A stretch of DNA of 64,000 nucleotides from Algoriphagus vanfongensis DSM 17529. Lineage in GTDB: Bacteria; Bacteroidota; Bacteroidia; Cytophagales; Cyclobacteriaceae. The stretch covers positions 340,003 through 404,002 of the forward strand of contig NZ_AUBX01000016.1 in assembly GCF_000429465.1 (NCBI RefSeq). Direction: 5' to 3'. The notes beneath the pieces were generated by a model. The model saw only the letters and a program-made list of their open reading frames with translations, made no database searches and was not told the DNA's origin. A program made the position numbers and the translations under genes. This document shows positions 50,436 to 59,941 of the stretch, piece after piece (the first letter of the stretch is position 1; each line of letters starts with the position of its first letter).

Positions 50436-52442
50436 TTAGAAATCGACTAAAGTGTGAAGTTTATTCCTGAATCGGTTTTTGGGTAAAAATTGCTGCTCTA
50501 GGCTAGAGGCAAAAGGAACTGGCGTATCCAGACTGCCTACTCTCATGACCGGGGCATCCAAGTGCTGAAAGAGATGTTCTGAGATCCAAGCACATATTTC
50601 GGCGCCAATTCCCCCAGTCAAGGTATCTTCTTGCAAGAAAATGACTTTTCCTGTTTTTTCCACGGTTTTTTTCACTGCATCCCTATCCCAAGGCAAGAGC
50701 GTGCGTAGATCAAGTATGTCCGCAGAAATTCCTAATTCACCTACGATTTCTTTAGCCCAATGAACTCCCATGCCATAGGTGATGATGGAGGCTTGGCTTC
50801 CTTCTTGGACAAGCTTTGCTTTTCCGATTTCCAAGGTGTAGTACTCATCCGGTATTTCTTCGGAAATGGAGCGGTAGAGCCCTTTGTGCTCAAAAAAGAG
50901 GTAAGGATTGGGATCTTCAATTGCTGCATTGAGTAATCCTTTCGCATCGTAAGGACTGGATGGATAGATGATTTTCAGGCCCGGCGTGTGGAAAAACCAA
51001 GCCTCATTGGATTGGGAATGAAACGGTCCTGCTGCTACTCCGGCTCCTGTAGGCATGCGGATGAGGACGTCTGCATTTTGACCCCAGCGATAGTGGATTT
51101 TAGCCAGGTTGTTGACGATCTGATTGAAACCTACCGAGACAAAATCTGCAAACTGCATCTCTACCATGGCTTTGTGGCCTTGGATAGCAAGTCCCAATGC
51201 CGCGCCGATAATCGCACTTTCGCAGAGGGGCGTGTTTCTGACTCTTTCTCCTCCAAACTGAGATTTGAAACCCTCTGTCACTTTGAATACGCCGCCATAT
51301 TCTCCGATATCCTGTCCCATAAGTACGAGCTTGGGAAATCGCTCCATGGATTGCCGCAATCCATCTGAAATCGCATCCACAAAGCGTCTCTCTGATTTGG
51401 CCGTGCTCTTGGGAGAAGTTAATTTTTGCTCAAAAGGAAAATAAACATCGGAAAGCTCTTCTTCTAAGGTTGGATTAATTACGGGCTCTGCAAAGGCAAT
51501 TTCCAAAGCCGAATTGATGGAATCTCTCGCGGCTTGATTGATGGTTTCTTTTGTTTCTAGATCTAAAACGCCTAGCACTTCCAGGTAATTTTCATATGTG
51601 TCGATTGGGTCTAATTTCCCCCAGTCTTCCATGAGATTTTTGGGGACATATTTAGTGCCTGAGGCTTCCTCATGTCCACGCATCCGGAAGGTGATCGCCT
51701 CAATGAGTACAGGACGTGGGTTTTTTCGAATGTCTTCAGCTACTCTTGAAATGGTTTGATAGACATCTAGGACATTGTTGCCTTCTACCTGAATGGCCTC
51801 TATGCCATATCCTGGACCTTTGTCAGTGAAGTTTTTGAAAGCAAACTGCTCCTCACTGGGCGTGGAAAGCCCATAGCCATTGTGCTCGATGACGAAAATC
51901 ACAGGGAGTTTCCATACAGCCGCCACGTTGAGTCCTTCGTGGAAGTCACCCTCCGAACTGGCGCCGTCCCCGGAGAAAACCAGAGAGACCTTCTTTTCTT
52001 CCTGGAGCTTATGTGCCAAAGCAATCCCATCGGCAATTGCAAGCTGCGGTCCCAAGTGGGAAATCATTCCCACGATATGATGCTCCATAGATCCGAAATG
52101 GAAGGATCTGTCGCGACCTTTGGTGAAGCCTGACTTTTTTCCCTGAAACTGAGCAAAGAGCCGTTCCAAGGGAATATGTCTTCCCGTGAAAATCCCCAAG
52201 TTTCTATGCATGGGAAGTATGAATTCGTCCGGCTGAAGTGCACAAACAGCTCCAATTGAAATCGCTTCCTGTCCCCAGCCGCTAAACCATTTGGAAATCT
52301 TGCCCTGTCTGAGTAGGATCAGCATTTTTTCTTCTATCCGTCGAGGCAAAACCAGGCTGCGATACAGGTCTAAAAGCACCTCATCACTGAGGTCTTTTCT
52401 GTCAAAATTCAATTGTAAAGTCGATAAAGTGCTAGAGTCCAT
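50436..52442 (-). CDS. 2-oxoacid dehydrogenase E1, fused alpha and beta subunits
   Basis: 668 residues. About 1-330 is an E1-alpha: KWFSGWGQEAISIGA, and the ThDP/Mg motif GDG (158-160) to Asn188 in FSGDGASSEGDFHEGLN. About 350-668 is an E1-beta: LVLMGQDIGEYGGVFKVTEG, ALGLAIQGHKAMVEMQFADF and the phosphatase-like DILDLRTLLPWD. The pattern is of branched-chain 2-oxoisovalerate type (leucine, isoleucine, valine catabolism; iso-fatty acid precursors) rather than pyruvate dehydrogenase. E2 and E3 are not in the window. The start at 52442 retains the helical N-terminus. DUF5723 follows 17 bases downstream. Confidence 0.9.
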   Translation of the reverse strand: MDSSTLSTLQLNFDRKDLSDEVLLDLYRSLVLPRRIEEKMLILLRQGKISKWFSGWGQEAISIGAVCALQPDEFILPMHRNLGIFTGRHIPLERLFAQFQGKKSGFTKGRDRSFHFGSMEHHIVGMISHLGPQLAIADGIALAHKLQEEKKVSLVFSGDGASSEGDFHEGLNVAAVWKLPVIFVIEHNGYGLSTPSEEQFAFKNFTDKGPGYGIEAIQVEGNNVLDVYQTISRVAEDIRKNPRPVLIEAITFRMRGHEEASGTKYVPKNLMEDWGKLDPIDTYENYLEVLGVLDLETKETINQAARDSINSALEIAFAEPVINPTLEEELSDVYFPFEQKLTSPKSTAKSERRFVDAISDGLRQSMERFPKLVLMGQDIGEYGGVFKVTEGFKSQFGGERVRNTPLCESAIIGAALGLAIQGHKAMVEMQFADFVSVGFNQIVNNLAKIHYRWGQNADVLIRMPTGAGVAAGPFHSQSNEAWFFHTPGLKIIYPSSPYDAKGLLNAAIEDPNPYLFFEHKGLYRSISEEIPDEYYTLEIGKAKLVQEGSQASIITYGMGVHWAKEIVGELGISADILDLRTLLPWDRDAVKKTVEKTGKVIFLQEDTLTGGIGAEICAWISEHLFQHLDAPVMRVGSLDTPVPFASSLEQQFLPKNRFRNKLHTLVDF

Positions 52443-52742
52443 GTGCTTGGGTTTACTTTTCTAAGGTACACTTTGAGCGGAAGATTTCAAGGGATTGGGA
52501 AGGGATATTCTTGCAAGAGTGCCCCGGAATAATCCGGGGCTAAAAATGTAATGCAAGGAGTTAAAAAATTTGCTGTACGGGTTCAAAATTAGGTAAAAGC
52601 CCTTCAGTGGGTGCTTTTGAGGCGTTAAGCTTGTTTTAATAAAAAAATAGTCCAGTTGATGATAAGATAATATTGAGGAAGTTTAGGGCATATGTCGTAT
52701 GGCTATTCGCCTAAGGTTTATGGAGTTTTGAAAGAAAAAGCT
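52443..52742. other. 300-base divergent intergenic region with two hairpins
   Basis: No credible coding frame. It contains a perfect hairpin, GCCCCGGA (52521-52528) with TCCGGGGC (52533-52540), followed by TAAAAATG, and a second inverted repeat with arms AAAAGC (52595-52600) and GCTTTT (52613-52618). Since genes diverge on both sides, neither is an ordinary terminator unless a small transcript ends there. Promoters for the E1 gene and the lipoprotein must also lie here; none is a clear consensus. Confidence 0.55.
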
Positions 52743-53216
52743 ATGAAGAAATTGATCCCTCTCGGTTGTTTTGTGCTGATGCTAGGACTGGCTGCCTGTG
52801 ATAAAAATGAGGACGAAGACCCACAAATGGGAGATTGTCCGGTTGGAAAGATGTGCTTTGAGCTCAATGGCTCGGATATTCAGGTAGATGCTGTCTGGTA
52901 TGAAATCAATGATCAGAGAACCCGTATTTATTATGAGAATGGTTCTGGCACCGCCTACGAAAATATTGAGTTGGATTTTTATGGGAGCTCCCAAGGAGAT
53001 TTTTCCTTCGTTCCTTCCAGTGCAGTTTCTGGGGAAGCCACTTTTGAATATTTCAAAGCAGACGGATCGGGTGGAGTCAGAGCGGAAAGCGGGATGCTCA
53101 CTCTTACAAAAAGTGGAGATACTATTTCAGGTGAGTTTACTTTGTCTGGAAAGGACCCGAATGGAACTACAGTATCGCTCCAAACTGGAGTCATCAATCA
53201 AGTGCCCATCAAGTAG
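52743..53216 (+). CDS. Small lipoprotein of unknown function
   Basis: 157 residues from the ATG at 52743, with a strong signal and lipobox (LGLAACD); an upstream ATG at 52692 would add 17 charged residues before the signal and is rejected. The mature part begins with an acidic linker (KNEDEDPQ), has two cysteines (Cys-Pro-Val-Gly-Lys-Met-Cys spacing), and ends in beta strands (SGMLTLTKSGDTISGEFTLSG, then VSLQTGVINQVPI), which resemble DUF6252-like envelope lipoproteins. It ends 5 bases before the convergent acetyltransferase gene. Confidence 0.7.
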   Translation: MKKLIPLGCFVLMLGLAACDKNEDEDPQMGDCPVGKMCFELNGSDIQVDAVWYEINDQRTRIYYENGSGTAYENIELDFYGSSQGDFSFVPSSAVSGEATFEYFKADGSGGVRAESGMLTLTKSGDTISGEFTLSGKDPNGTTVSLQTGVINQVPIK

Positions 53217-53221
53217 CGTTC

Positions 53222-53716
53222 TTATAGCTTAAACTCAAACACGATGTCATCCATCACATAGCCTTGTCCTATGTTGATGACTTCGCGGCGAATTTCATAA
53301 AAGCCATAGCGCTGGTAAAAATTGATTGCAGGCTGATTGTATTGATTGACATTGAGCAGGAGATGGCTTTGTTGATTTTCCAGTGCGGTTTTTTTGATTT
53401 GCGCAAAGAGAAGCTTCCCGATTCCCTTTCCTTGAGCCTCAGGCAAGATGTAGATTTTATGGATTTTGATTTTATGAGGCTCGTAGTTCGCCTGGATACC
53501 TGTAAAACCCAATGGGATTTCCTCTGATTTGGCTAGGAAAAAGTGATGGCCCTCGTCCATTTGCTTTTCCAAAGTCTCAAGACTGTACATCCAGTTGAGC
53601 ATGTAGCTAATTTGCTCAGGAGAAAGAACTTCACCAAAGGTGTCTGGCCAAGTTTTGTGGGCGATTTCCCGAACTAGGATCAGGTCTTCTTTTTGAGCAG
53701 GGACTATCTCTATCAT
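53222..53716 (-). CDS. GNAT family N-acetyltransferase
   Basis: 164 residues from the ATG at 53716 (a longer frame up to 53818 crosses a terminator hairpin and is not used). GNAT fold: MIEIVPAQKEDLILVREIA, GFTGIQANYEPHKIKIHKIY, the acetyl-CoA loop LPEAQGKGIGKLLFAQIK and VNQYNQPAINFYQRYGFY. It acetylates an amine substrate, possibly a small molecule or a protein N-terminus; the family does not fix which. It converges with the lipoprotein gene. Confidence 0.88.
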   Translation of the reverse strand: MIEIVPAQKEDLILVREIAHKTWPDTFGEVLSPEQISYMLNWMYSLETLEKQMDEGHHFFLAKSEEIPLGFTGIQANYEPHKIKIHKIYILPEAQGKGIGKLLFAQIKKTALENQQSHLLLNVNQYNQPAINFYQRYGFYEIRREVINIGQGYVMDDIVFEFKL

Positions 53717-53737
53717 TTTGTTTTTTGGTCTAAAATA

Positions 53738-53768
53738 GAGAAACCGACCCAAAGTAAAGTCGGTTCTC
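53738..53768 (-). terminator. Hairpin between the AT-rich orphan gene and the acetyltransferase gene
   Basis: Arms GAGAAACCGAC (53738-53748) and GTCGGTTCTC (53759-53768) pair with a one-base bulge around a 10-base loop; on the minus strand a short T-rich stretch follows (TATTTTAG). It could terminate the gene at 53883 before the acetyltransferase. Confidence 0.55.
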
Positions 53769-53882
53769 AGTATTGATATTAATATGCTATATGAATATGG
53801 GCTTTTCCAACCTCCCAAATCCCTAGGAATCTTTACTGATCGATAAAGTTGCGATCATTCAAATCGTTTGATGAATACAGGT

Positions 53883-54554
53883 TTAATTTACTGTTGAAGT
53901 GCTTATTGTGTATTCATCTACAACTTTTAATGTTAACAAACTAATTTCAAGTACGTCAAACATTTTTTTGTCCGATTTCAAAGTTCTCGGGAATTTAAAA
54001 ACCCAATTGAGTGATTTAGAATCGTCTCGAAATTTCAGATCAGTTTCAAATTTGTATGTCCAATAGCCTCTCGCGTTGGCTTGATTTAATGCAACTTTTA
54101 CAATTTTATTAGGTGATGGAAAGTGGGACAAATTAGAGTATCCTTTTCTTGGCCAATTTGTTCTCAGGAGTTGACCATATTCATCAAGTCGCATTTGTAA
54201 GAAATACCTTTTAATTCCAATAGTTGTGTCGCTTAAAACATAGTTTAAATCGTAGTATGGTACCAGCCAATGATAGCTAGAAGACTTTCTATTGGTTTCA
54301 GAAAAGTAACCTTTCAGATCTACTTGTTGGCCATGTGAAAAAGAGATATTCTTTACGTTGTCACCAAACATAACTGTTAAGTATTCCTCTAAAGCAGTTT
54401 GAATTTCATTTGGAAGATCACCTTCAGATTCAATTATTTTGGAATATTTTCCATAATAAGAAAAACCGTTGAAAGGTTGATCTACGAGAATTTGTTGCCC
54501 CTTTAAATCAGTAAACCAAATTGTCGCTAATATCAGGACTAAGATGTTTTTCAA
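53883..54554 (-). CDS. AT-rich secreted protein of unknown function
   Basis: I do not recognise it. 223 residues, N-terminal signal peptide (LVLILATIWFTDLKGQ). The mature part has no motif I know, but is rich in aromatic residues and has strands such as HGQQVDLKGYF, YHWLVPYYDLNYV and NWVFKFPRTLKSDK. By my count on sample lines its G+C is about one third, while the oxidoreductase next to it is about half, which suggests separate acquisition. It lies 37 bases downstream of the oxidoreductase stop, and the AT-rich palindrome between them may hold its promoter. Confidence 0.6.
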   Translation of the reverse strand: MKNILVLILATIWFTDLKGQQILVDQPFNGFSYYGKYSKIIESEGDLPNEIQTALEEYLTVMFGDNVKNISFSHGQQVDLKGYFSETNRKSSSYHWLVPYYDLNYVLSDTTIGIKRYFLQMRLDEYGQLLRTNWPRKGYSNLSHFPSPNKIVKVALNQANARGYWTYKFETDLKFRDDSKSLNWVFKFPRTLKSDKKMFDVLEISLLTLKVVDEYTISTSTVN

Positions 54555-54559
54555 ATCCC

Positions 54560-54594
54560 TAGAGTCTTTAACTTATTATATATAATAAACTCTA
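54560..54594. repeat. AT-rich inverted repeat between the orphan gene and the oxidoreductase
   Basis: Core TTATTATATATAATAA (54573-54588) is a perfect 16-base palindrome. It is nested in outer arms TAGAGT (54560-54565) and ACTCTA (54589-54594), spanning the 37-base gap and touching the oxidoreductase stop. It could be a terminator, an operator or a repeat end. Confidence 0.5.
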
Positions 54595-55959
54595 AACATT
54601 TTCAGGGTCAGGATGAACATAAGGAGCTCGGTAAGGCCGTGTGAGTTTGGCAGTCGCTTCTGGATCTCCGATGATGGTTCTGGTTTTTGGATCGTACTTC
54701 AAAGCTCTGCCTCCCAGATCCATGGAGATATTTGCCAAAATACAAGAGGCTGTAGAAATATGCCCTTCCTCAATATCGGCTATCGGCAAGGTGCCTTTGT
54801 CGATAGCTTCCAGCCAGTTTTTCATATGAAGACGAGTGGCAGGAGCTGCATTTAGTTCGATTCTATCTTCATTGACATCTTCCGGATATTCTTCTCTTTC
54901 GTAGACCACATCGTAGTGCACGGGTTCATCACCATCTCCGTAAGGATAAAAATCCGCTTGCATCGTACTTCCTGCGAGCATTCCTTTTTCACCATAGATT
55001 TTGAAGGCCCATGGATATTCGGGATCGGTAGGATTGCCCCATGTTCTATGTTGCCAGACTACGTTGAGCTCAGGGTATTCGAAAATTGCAGTTTGCGTAT
55101 CTGAGATGTTGGACTTGCCTTCTTTCTGTACATAGATCCCGCCAGTAGATGTGATTTGAGTTGGCCAGCCAAGTTTTAGCATCCAGCGGACAGTATCCAG
55201 CATGTGTACACACATATCGCCAGTGATACCATTGCCGTACTCGATGAATGTTCTCCACCAGCGAATATGCGGCAGTCCATCATAAGGTCTCAAAGGCGCG
55301 GGTCCTGTCCAAAGGTCGTAATTGAAAAAGTCAGGGACAGCCTCTTGTGGAGGGTTGCCATTAGCGCGCATGTGGTAATAGCAGCATACTTCGGCATGAG
55401 AGATTTTGCCCAGTTTGCCAGTGTCAATGATTTCTTTTTTGGCTTGGATAAGGTGTGGTGTCGATTTTCGCTGCGTACCTACCTGTACTTTTTTCTTATA
55501 TTTTCTGGCTGCTGCCACCATGGCTTCGCCTTCGATGACATCTACAGAGATGGGTTTTTGCACGTAGACATGAGCTCCTGCTTTGAGTGCATCGATAGCC
55601 ATCAGGGCATGCCAGTGATCAGGAGAGCCAATGAGTACAACTTCGGGTTTTTCTTTTTCCAAAAGCTCTTTGTAGTCCTCGTAGAGGGCAGGTACTTTGC
55701 CTGACTTTTGTCGTTCGGAGACTAGCTTGCCGGCAGCTTCAAGAATATTCCGGTCCGGATCACAGAGACCGACTACTTCCACATCAGCAACTTGGATCAG
55801 TCGAAAAAGATCGGATTTTCCATACCAGCCGGTGCCGATGAGTGCGACTCGGATAGGGCCTTCCTGGTCCTTGAAATCCATGCCGAGAAGTCCAAAACTG
55901 GCCAAAGTCATGAGTGCGGAGGATCCTTTGAGAAAATCCCGTCGGTTGAATTGATTCAT
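54592..55959 (-). CDS. Gfo/Idh/MocA family oxidoreductase with Tat-type signal
   Basis: 455 residues. The N-terminus FNRRDFLKGSSALMTLA is a twin-arginine signal. Rossmann segment IRVALIGTGWYGKS, then VEVVGLCDPDR, and the catalytic-lysine motif here VYVQKPISVD (the family usually has EKP). GNGITGDMCVHMLDTVRWML is a conserved substrate-domain helix. It oxidises or reduces a sugar or inositol with NAD(P) carried across by the Tat system folded. Substrate unknown. Periplasmic members in Bacteroidetes often act with 3-keto-glycoside hydrolases (DUF1080), two of which lie at 62442. Confidence 0.9.
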   Translation of the reverse strand: MNQFNRRDFLKGSSALMTLASFGLLGMDFKDQEGPIRVALIGTGWYGKSDLFRLIQVADVEVVGLCDPDRNILEAAGKLVSERQKSGKVPALYEDYKELLEKEKPEVVLIGSPDHWHALMAIDALKAGAHVYVQKPISVDVIEGEAMVAAARKYKKKVQVGTQRKSTPHLIQAKKEIIDTGKLGKISHAEVCCYYHMRANGNPPQEAVPDFFNYDLWTGPAPLRPYDGLPHIRWWRTFIEYGNGITGDMCVHMLDTVRWMLKLGWPTQITSTGGIYVQKEGKSNISDTQTAIFEYPELNVVWQHRTWGNPTDPEYPWAFKIYGEKGMLAGSTMQADFYPYGDGDEPVHYDVVYEREEYPEDVNEDRIELNAAPATRLHMKNWLEAIDKGTLPIADIEEGHISTASCILANISMDLGGRALKYDPKTRTIIGDPEATAKLTRPYRAPYVHPDPENV

Positions 55960-56061
55960 AGGTTTTTGGGTTTGAGATGATTGAGAAAAACAAGATACAA
56001 AAAGAGCTCAATTCCCCAAACGGCCTTGGGATGGGTGGAAGGAAAGAATTAGGCATAAAAA

Positions 56062-56085
56062 AACTCAGACTTAATAGCCTGAGTT
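56062..56085 (-). terminator. Rho-independent terminator after the Ldh-family gene
   Basis: AACTCAG (56062-56068) and CTGAGTT (56079-56085) pair around a 10-base loop; on the minus strand seven T residues follow. Confidence 0.82.
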
Positions 56086-56099
56086 CTTGGTGATGAAGT

Positions 56100-57173
56100 T
56101 TAGAGTTTTACGCCGAATCTTTGACCCAATTCTGATAAATCTTTGACTACGGGATCGAGCAAAGGAATCCCATTTGTTTTTCTATACTCCTCCAGCTCCC
56201 GCTCTGGGTCTCCAGGGATCAATACTTTTTCATTTCCCGGAGTGGTCTCAGCAGATCTGAATCGCTTGATCCAGTTGTCCATATGGGACTTGAATTCGTT
56301 GGCGGGACGGAAGGCATCTACTCTCATTGCTCCAAAGAAATGGCCGATTCCTTCTCCCACAGGATTGGGGTCTGGCTCCAGAAACGCTACAAAAGGTGGA
56401 ACCCATGGGCCATAGTTGGCACCTGAAAGTACAGCAGAAAAGATGTCGACAATAGAGCCCAAGGCATAGCCTTTGTGTGAGCCATGCTCTCTGTCTCCTC
56501 CCAATGGTAAAAGTGCGCCACCATCTTTGACTCCATTGGAGGATGTGGTGCTATTACCATCCTTGTCCTGAACCCATCCTTGCGGAGCATCTTCACCTTT
56601 TCTTTGCAAAATTTCCAATTTTCCATTGGCTGCTGTCGTAGTCGCCATGTCTGCCACAAAGGGAGGTTCTTGATCGGCAGGGATAGCTACTGAGATAGGG
56701 TTGGTTCCCAAAAGTCTTTCCTTCGAAAAAGTAGGGCTGACTAGTGGGCTTGCGTTTGTCAAAGAGATGCCGATCATATCATGCTCTAGGGCCATCATCG
56801 CGTGGTAGCCTGCAATCCCATAATGATTCGAGTTTTTGACAGAAACCCATCCAGTTCCAGCTTTGCTTGCTTTTTCGATAGCCACATTCATGGCATAAGG
56901 AGCTACGACGAGTCCGAGACCTTTGTCCCCATCCACGACAGCGGTCGAAGGGGTTTCATGGACTACTTTGATGTTTGGGTTGGTGTTGATCCTTCCTTTT
57001 TCCCAAAGTCTGACATAGCCTGAAAGACGCGCTACACCATGGCTGTCCACGCCGCGCATATCTGCTGAAAGCAGCACGTCGGCGCCGATTTGCGCATGTA
57101 CTTCGGGACAACCGATTTTGAGTAGCATGTCATGAGTAAACTTATAAAGTTGTTCGTAAGAAAAGGTGCTCAT
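56100..57173 (-). CDS. Ldh family (malate/L-lactate/ureidoglycolate-type) dehydrogenase
   Basis: 357 residues from the ATG at 57173, preferred over a GTG at 57200. Ldh2 family fold with catalytic HSHG-type segment GVDSHGVARL, then VSVKNSNHYGIAGYH, FVADMATTTAANGKLE and GDREHGSHKGYALG; the His and Lys in these places serve catalysis and NADP binding. It oxidises a 2-hydroxyacid such as malate, lactate or a ureidoglycolate; the substrate is not fixed by sequence. It follows the Ppx gene with a 60-base gap. Confidence 0.9.
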   Translation of the reverse strand: MSTFSYEQLYKFTHDMLLKIGCPEVHAQIGADVLLSADMRGVDSHGVARLSGYVRLWEKGRINTNPNIKVVHETPSTAVVDGDKGLGLVVAPYAMNVAIEKASKAGTGWVSVKNSNHYGIAGYHAMMALEHDMIGISLTNASPLVSPTFSKERLLGTNPISVAIPADQEPPFVADMATTTAANGKLEILQRKGEDAPQGWVQDKDGNSTTSSNGVKDGGALLPLGGDREHGSHKGYALGSIVDIFSAVLSGANYGPWVPPFVAFLEPDPNPVGEGIGHFFGAMRVDAFRPANEFKSHMDNWIKRFRSAETTPGNEKVLIPGDPERELEEYRKTNGIPLLDPVVKDLSELGQRFGVKL

Positions 57174-57233
57174 AGAAGTAAAAGTCTTTGTGGGTGTCAC
57201 AAAGATACAAGGTATCGGAAAGAAATGGGAGAG

Positions 57234-58175
57234 TTAAGGGGCCGGGACCTCTTTCAGAAGTGAAGAAATCGCTCCTTCTTTCAAAGCGTAGTGAGAGCAA
57301 GTGATAGACTCGACAGGAATATATCTCAGGATAAAATCGATCAAAGTAGACGCAACCACGATCATGTCTACCCGCATCGGGATCATTCCTGGGATTTTCA
57401 GACGCTCTTCTCGATCCATGGTCAGAAGCATTTGATGGATACGGTGAAACTCTTCGGAAGGAAGCTCGAATGCATGCTGCCCGGTGAGCTTGCACTGGAG
57501 CATGGACTCGTAGTAAATATCAGTCAGGGTGTCAAAGGTGCCTGAGGCCCCGACCAAGCTGGTAGGACGATATTCCTGAATAACTTCTAAAAGCGGCTGA
57601 AGTTTCTCTTCCAAATAAGAGTAGAGTCGGATGACTTCTTCGGGGAGAATGGGATCATGATGATGAAATAGCTCCAATAATCTCTGCCCGCCGATTTCAA
57701 AGCTCTCTTTCCAAAATGCTTCTTGAGAGGTGCCGATGATAAACTCTACAGAGCCACCACCTATGTCCATCATGAGTTCTGTTTGACCATTGAGTGAACC
57801 GGATAGCTTGATTCCTTCATAGATCAGCTGGGCTTCTTGCTTACCCGAGATGACATTGATATCGATGTCCAAGGATTTTTTTACTTCTTGGACAAATTCA
57901 CTCCCGTTTTTCGCATTGCGGACTGCGCTAGTGGCAAAGGCAAAAATATGCTGGATTTTCTCTCCGTCGATGAGATTGCGAAAGTGGCGAAGAGTATGGT
58001 GGGCACGTTTAAGTGCGTCAGGTGCGATTTGATCTTGATTGATGCCGCCCTGTCCCAGCTTCACAGGGATTTTTTCCTTGTAAATTGTCTTAAAATCTCC
58101 GTTGCTGATCTCTACCAATACCAGATGAAATGTATTGGTTCCCATGTCAATCACCGCCGCCTTTCGGGTACTCAT
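57234..58175 (-). CDS. Ppx/GppA family phosphatase (exopolyphosphatase)
   Basis: 313 residues from the ATG at 58175. Sugar-kinase/Hsp70/actin fold with DMGTNTFHLVL (10-20), FATSAVRNAKNG, MDIGGGSVEFI and LVGASGTFD, whose two Gly-rich loops bind phosphate. It degrades polyphosphate or guanosine pentaphosphate; no C-terminal HD domain, so it is the short form. Starts divergently from the carboxylase gene (175-base shared gap). A TTG three codons upstream is an unlikely alternative. Confidence 0.92.
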   Translation of the reverse strand: MSTRKAAVIDMGTNTFHLVLVEISNGDFKTIYKEKIPVKLGQGGINQDQIAPDALKRAHHTLRHFRNLIDGEKIQHIFAFATSAVRNAKNGSEFVQEVKKSLDIDINVISGKQEAQLIYEGIKLSGSLNGQTELMMDIGGGSVEFIIGTSQEAFWKESFEIGGQRLLELFHHHDPILPEEVIRLYSYLEEKLQPLLEVIQEYRPTSLVGASGTFDTLTDIYYESMLQCKLTGQHAFELPSEEFHRIHQMLLTMDREERLKIPGMIPMRVDMIVVASTLIDFILRYIPVESITCSHYALKEGAISSLLKEVPAP

Positions 58176-58321
58176 ATGCTCCAAAATTTAGGTTGGGCGA
58201 ATATAGAAAGTTATTCCATAATGCAAGGTTTATCTTTTGTTTAATTCCCTGTTATTTTTTTGAGTTGCAAGCAGATGTTTCAAAGTCTTGATCGAAAATT
58301 TTCAGCCTAACCAAAGCCTGT

Positions 58322-58329
58322 TATATTTG
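58322..58329 (+). promoter_or_regulatory. -7 element of the carboxylase promoter
   Basis: TATATTTG is an exact TAnnTTTG match, 22 bases before the ATG at 58351. About 20 bases upstream the sequence reads TTTTC rather than TTG, so the -33 box is weak. Confidence 0.55.
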
Positions 58330-58350
58330 GCTAAGCCTAAATGAATTTTT

Positions 58351-59934
58351 ATGGAAAATCAGAATAAACCCATCTATACCGCTTCTTCCAATGAGGAAAA
58401 AACAGCCCTGCTCCACAAGAAAAATGCTGAGGCGCTGCTAGGAGGAGGAGAGAAAAGAATAGAAGCTCAACATAAAAAAGGGAAATTGACCGCCCGGGAG
58501 CGGATCGATCTTTTGATGGACGAAGGATCATTTCAGGAGATAGATAAGTTTGTCATGCATCGAGCCAAGGATTTTGGCTTGGATAAGGAGCATTATTTGG
58601 GTGACGGAGTTGTGACAGGTTATGGAGAGGTAAATGGTCGATTAGTCTATGTGTTTTCTCAGGATTTTACGGTTTTTGGAGGGTCGCTATCTGAGACCCA
58701 TGCGGAAAAGATCTGCAAAATCATGGATATGGCCTTGAAAAATGGTGCGCCAGTCATCGGATTGAACGACTCTGGTGGCGCTAGGATTCAGGAGGGAGTG
58801 AACTCTCTAGGAGGCTATGCAGATATCTTTTATCGAAATACCCTAGCGTCCGGCGTGGTGCCACAGCTATCAGCGATCATGGGTCCATGTGCTGGAGGAG
58901 CGGTTTATTCTCCTGCGATCACGGACTTCATTCTAATGGTGGAAAATACCTCCTATATGTTTGTGACTGGTCCAAACGTCGTCAAAACGGTGACACAAGA
59001 AAATGTTACTGCAGAGGAATTGGGAGGAGCATCTGCCCATAGCACCAAATCAGGAGTGACTCATTTTTCCTGCAAAAATGAAGTGGAGTGTATTCGACAT
59101 ATCAAAAGTTTGCTGTCCTATATGCCCCAAAACTGCGAAGAAACAGCTCCGATTTACCCGTATGAATTATTGGAGGACGAAACTCGAGAGATCCTTGATG
59201 CTTTGATCCCAGAAAACGCGAACCATCCATACGATATCCGAGAAGTGGTTGCAGGAATCGTAGATTCAGATTCCTTTTTGGAAGTGCATGAAAACTATGC
59301 AGATAATATAGTCGTTGGTTTTGCTCGGATAGCTGGTAGAAGTATTGGAATCGTCGGAAATCAACCGCAATCCATGGCAGGAGTATTAGATAATCATGCC
59401 TCTATCAAAGCCGCTCGATTTGTTCGTTTTTGCGATAGCTTCAATGTCCCTTTGTTGGTGCTGGTAGATGTTCCGGGCTTTTTGCCGGGAACAGATCAGG
59501 AATGGAACGGCATCATCACCAATGGAGCGAAATTATTGTATGCCTTCTCAGAGGCCACCGTGCCTAGAATCACCGTGATCACCCGAAAAGCATACGGTGG
59601 AGCCTATGATGTGATGAACTCCAAGCATATCGGAGCGGATATGAATTTCGCCTGGCCGACGGCTGAGATTGCAGTGATGGGAGCCAAAGGAGCCTCAGAA
59701 ATCATTTTCAAAAAAGAGATAGCCGAAGCTGAAAATCCGGAGGAGAAACTTCAGGAGAAAGTCGATGATTACACCGCCAAATTTGCAAACCCTTATCGGG
59801 CAGCCCATCGCGGATTTATCGATGAGGTGATTGTCCCATCTGAAACCAGAACCAAACTCATCAAAGCTTTCAAAATGCTTGAAAACAAGGTGGATAAGCT
59901 GCCTAGGAAGAAGCATGGGAATATACCTCTTTAA
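58351..59934 (+). CDS. Acyl-CoA carboxylase beta subunit (propionyl-CoA carboxylase type)
   Basis: 527 residues, the carboxyltransferase half of a biotin-dependent acyl-CoA carboxylase. Characteristic blocks: [69 protein letters not shown] and [16 protein letters not shown]. Length is normal for PccB/MmdA proteins. The biotin carboxylase/carrier alpha subunit is not next to it. It probably makes methylmalonyl-CoA from propionyl-CoA. Stop at 59934, eight bases before one arm of the inverted repeat. Confidence 0.92.
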   Translation: MENQNKPIYTASSNEEKTALLHKKNAEALLGGGEKRIEAQHKKGKLTARERIDLLMDEGSFQEIDKFVMHRAKDFGLDKEHYLGDGVVTGYGEVNGRLVYVFSQDFTVFGGSLSETHAEKICKIMDMALKNGAPVIGLNDSGGARIQEGVNSLGGYADIFYRNTLASGVVPQLSAIMGPCAGGAVYSPAITDFILMVENTSYMFVTGPNVVKTVTQENVTAEELGGASAHSTKSGVTHFSCKNEVECIRHIKSLLSYMPQNCEETAPIYPYELLEDETREILDALIPENANHPYDIREVVAGIVDSDSFLEVHENYADNIVVGFARIAGRSIGIVGNQPQSMAGVLDNHASIKAARFVRFCDSFNVPLLVLVDVPGFLPGTDQEWNGIITNGAKLLYAFSEATVPRITVITRKAYGGAYDVMNSKHIGADMNFAWPTAEIAVMGAKGASEIIFKKEIAEAENPEEKLQEKVDDYTAKFANPYRAAHRGFIDEVIVPSETRTKLIKAFKMLENKVDKLPRKKHGNIPL

Positions 59935-59941
59935 TTTGTCG

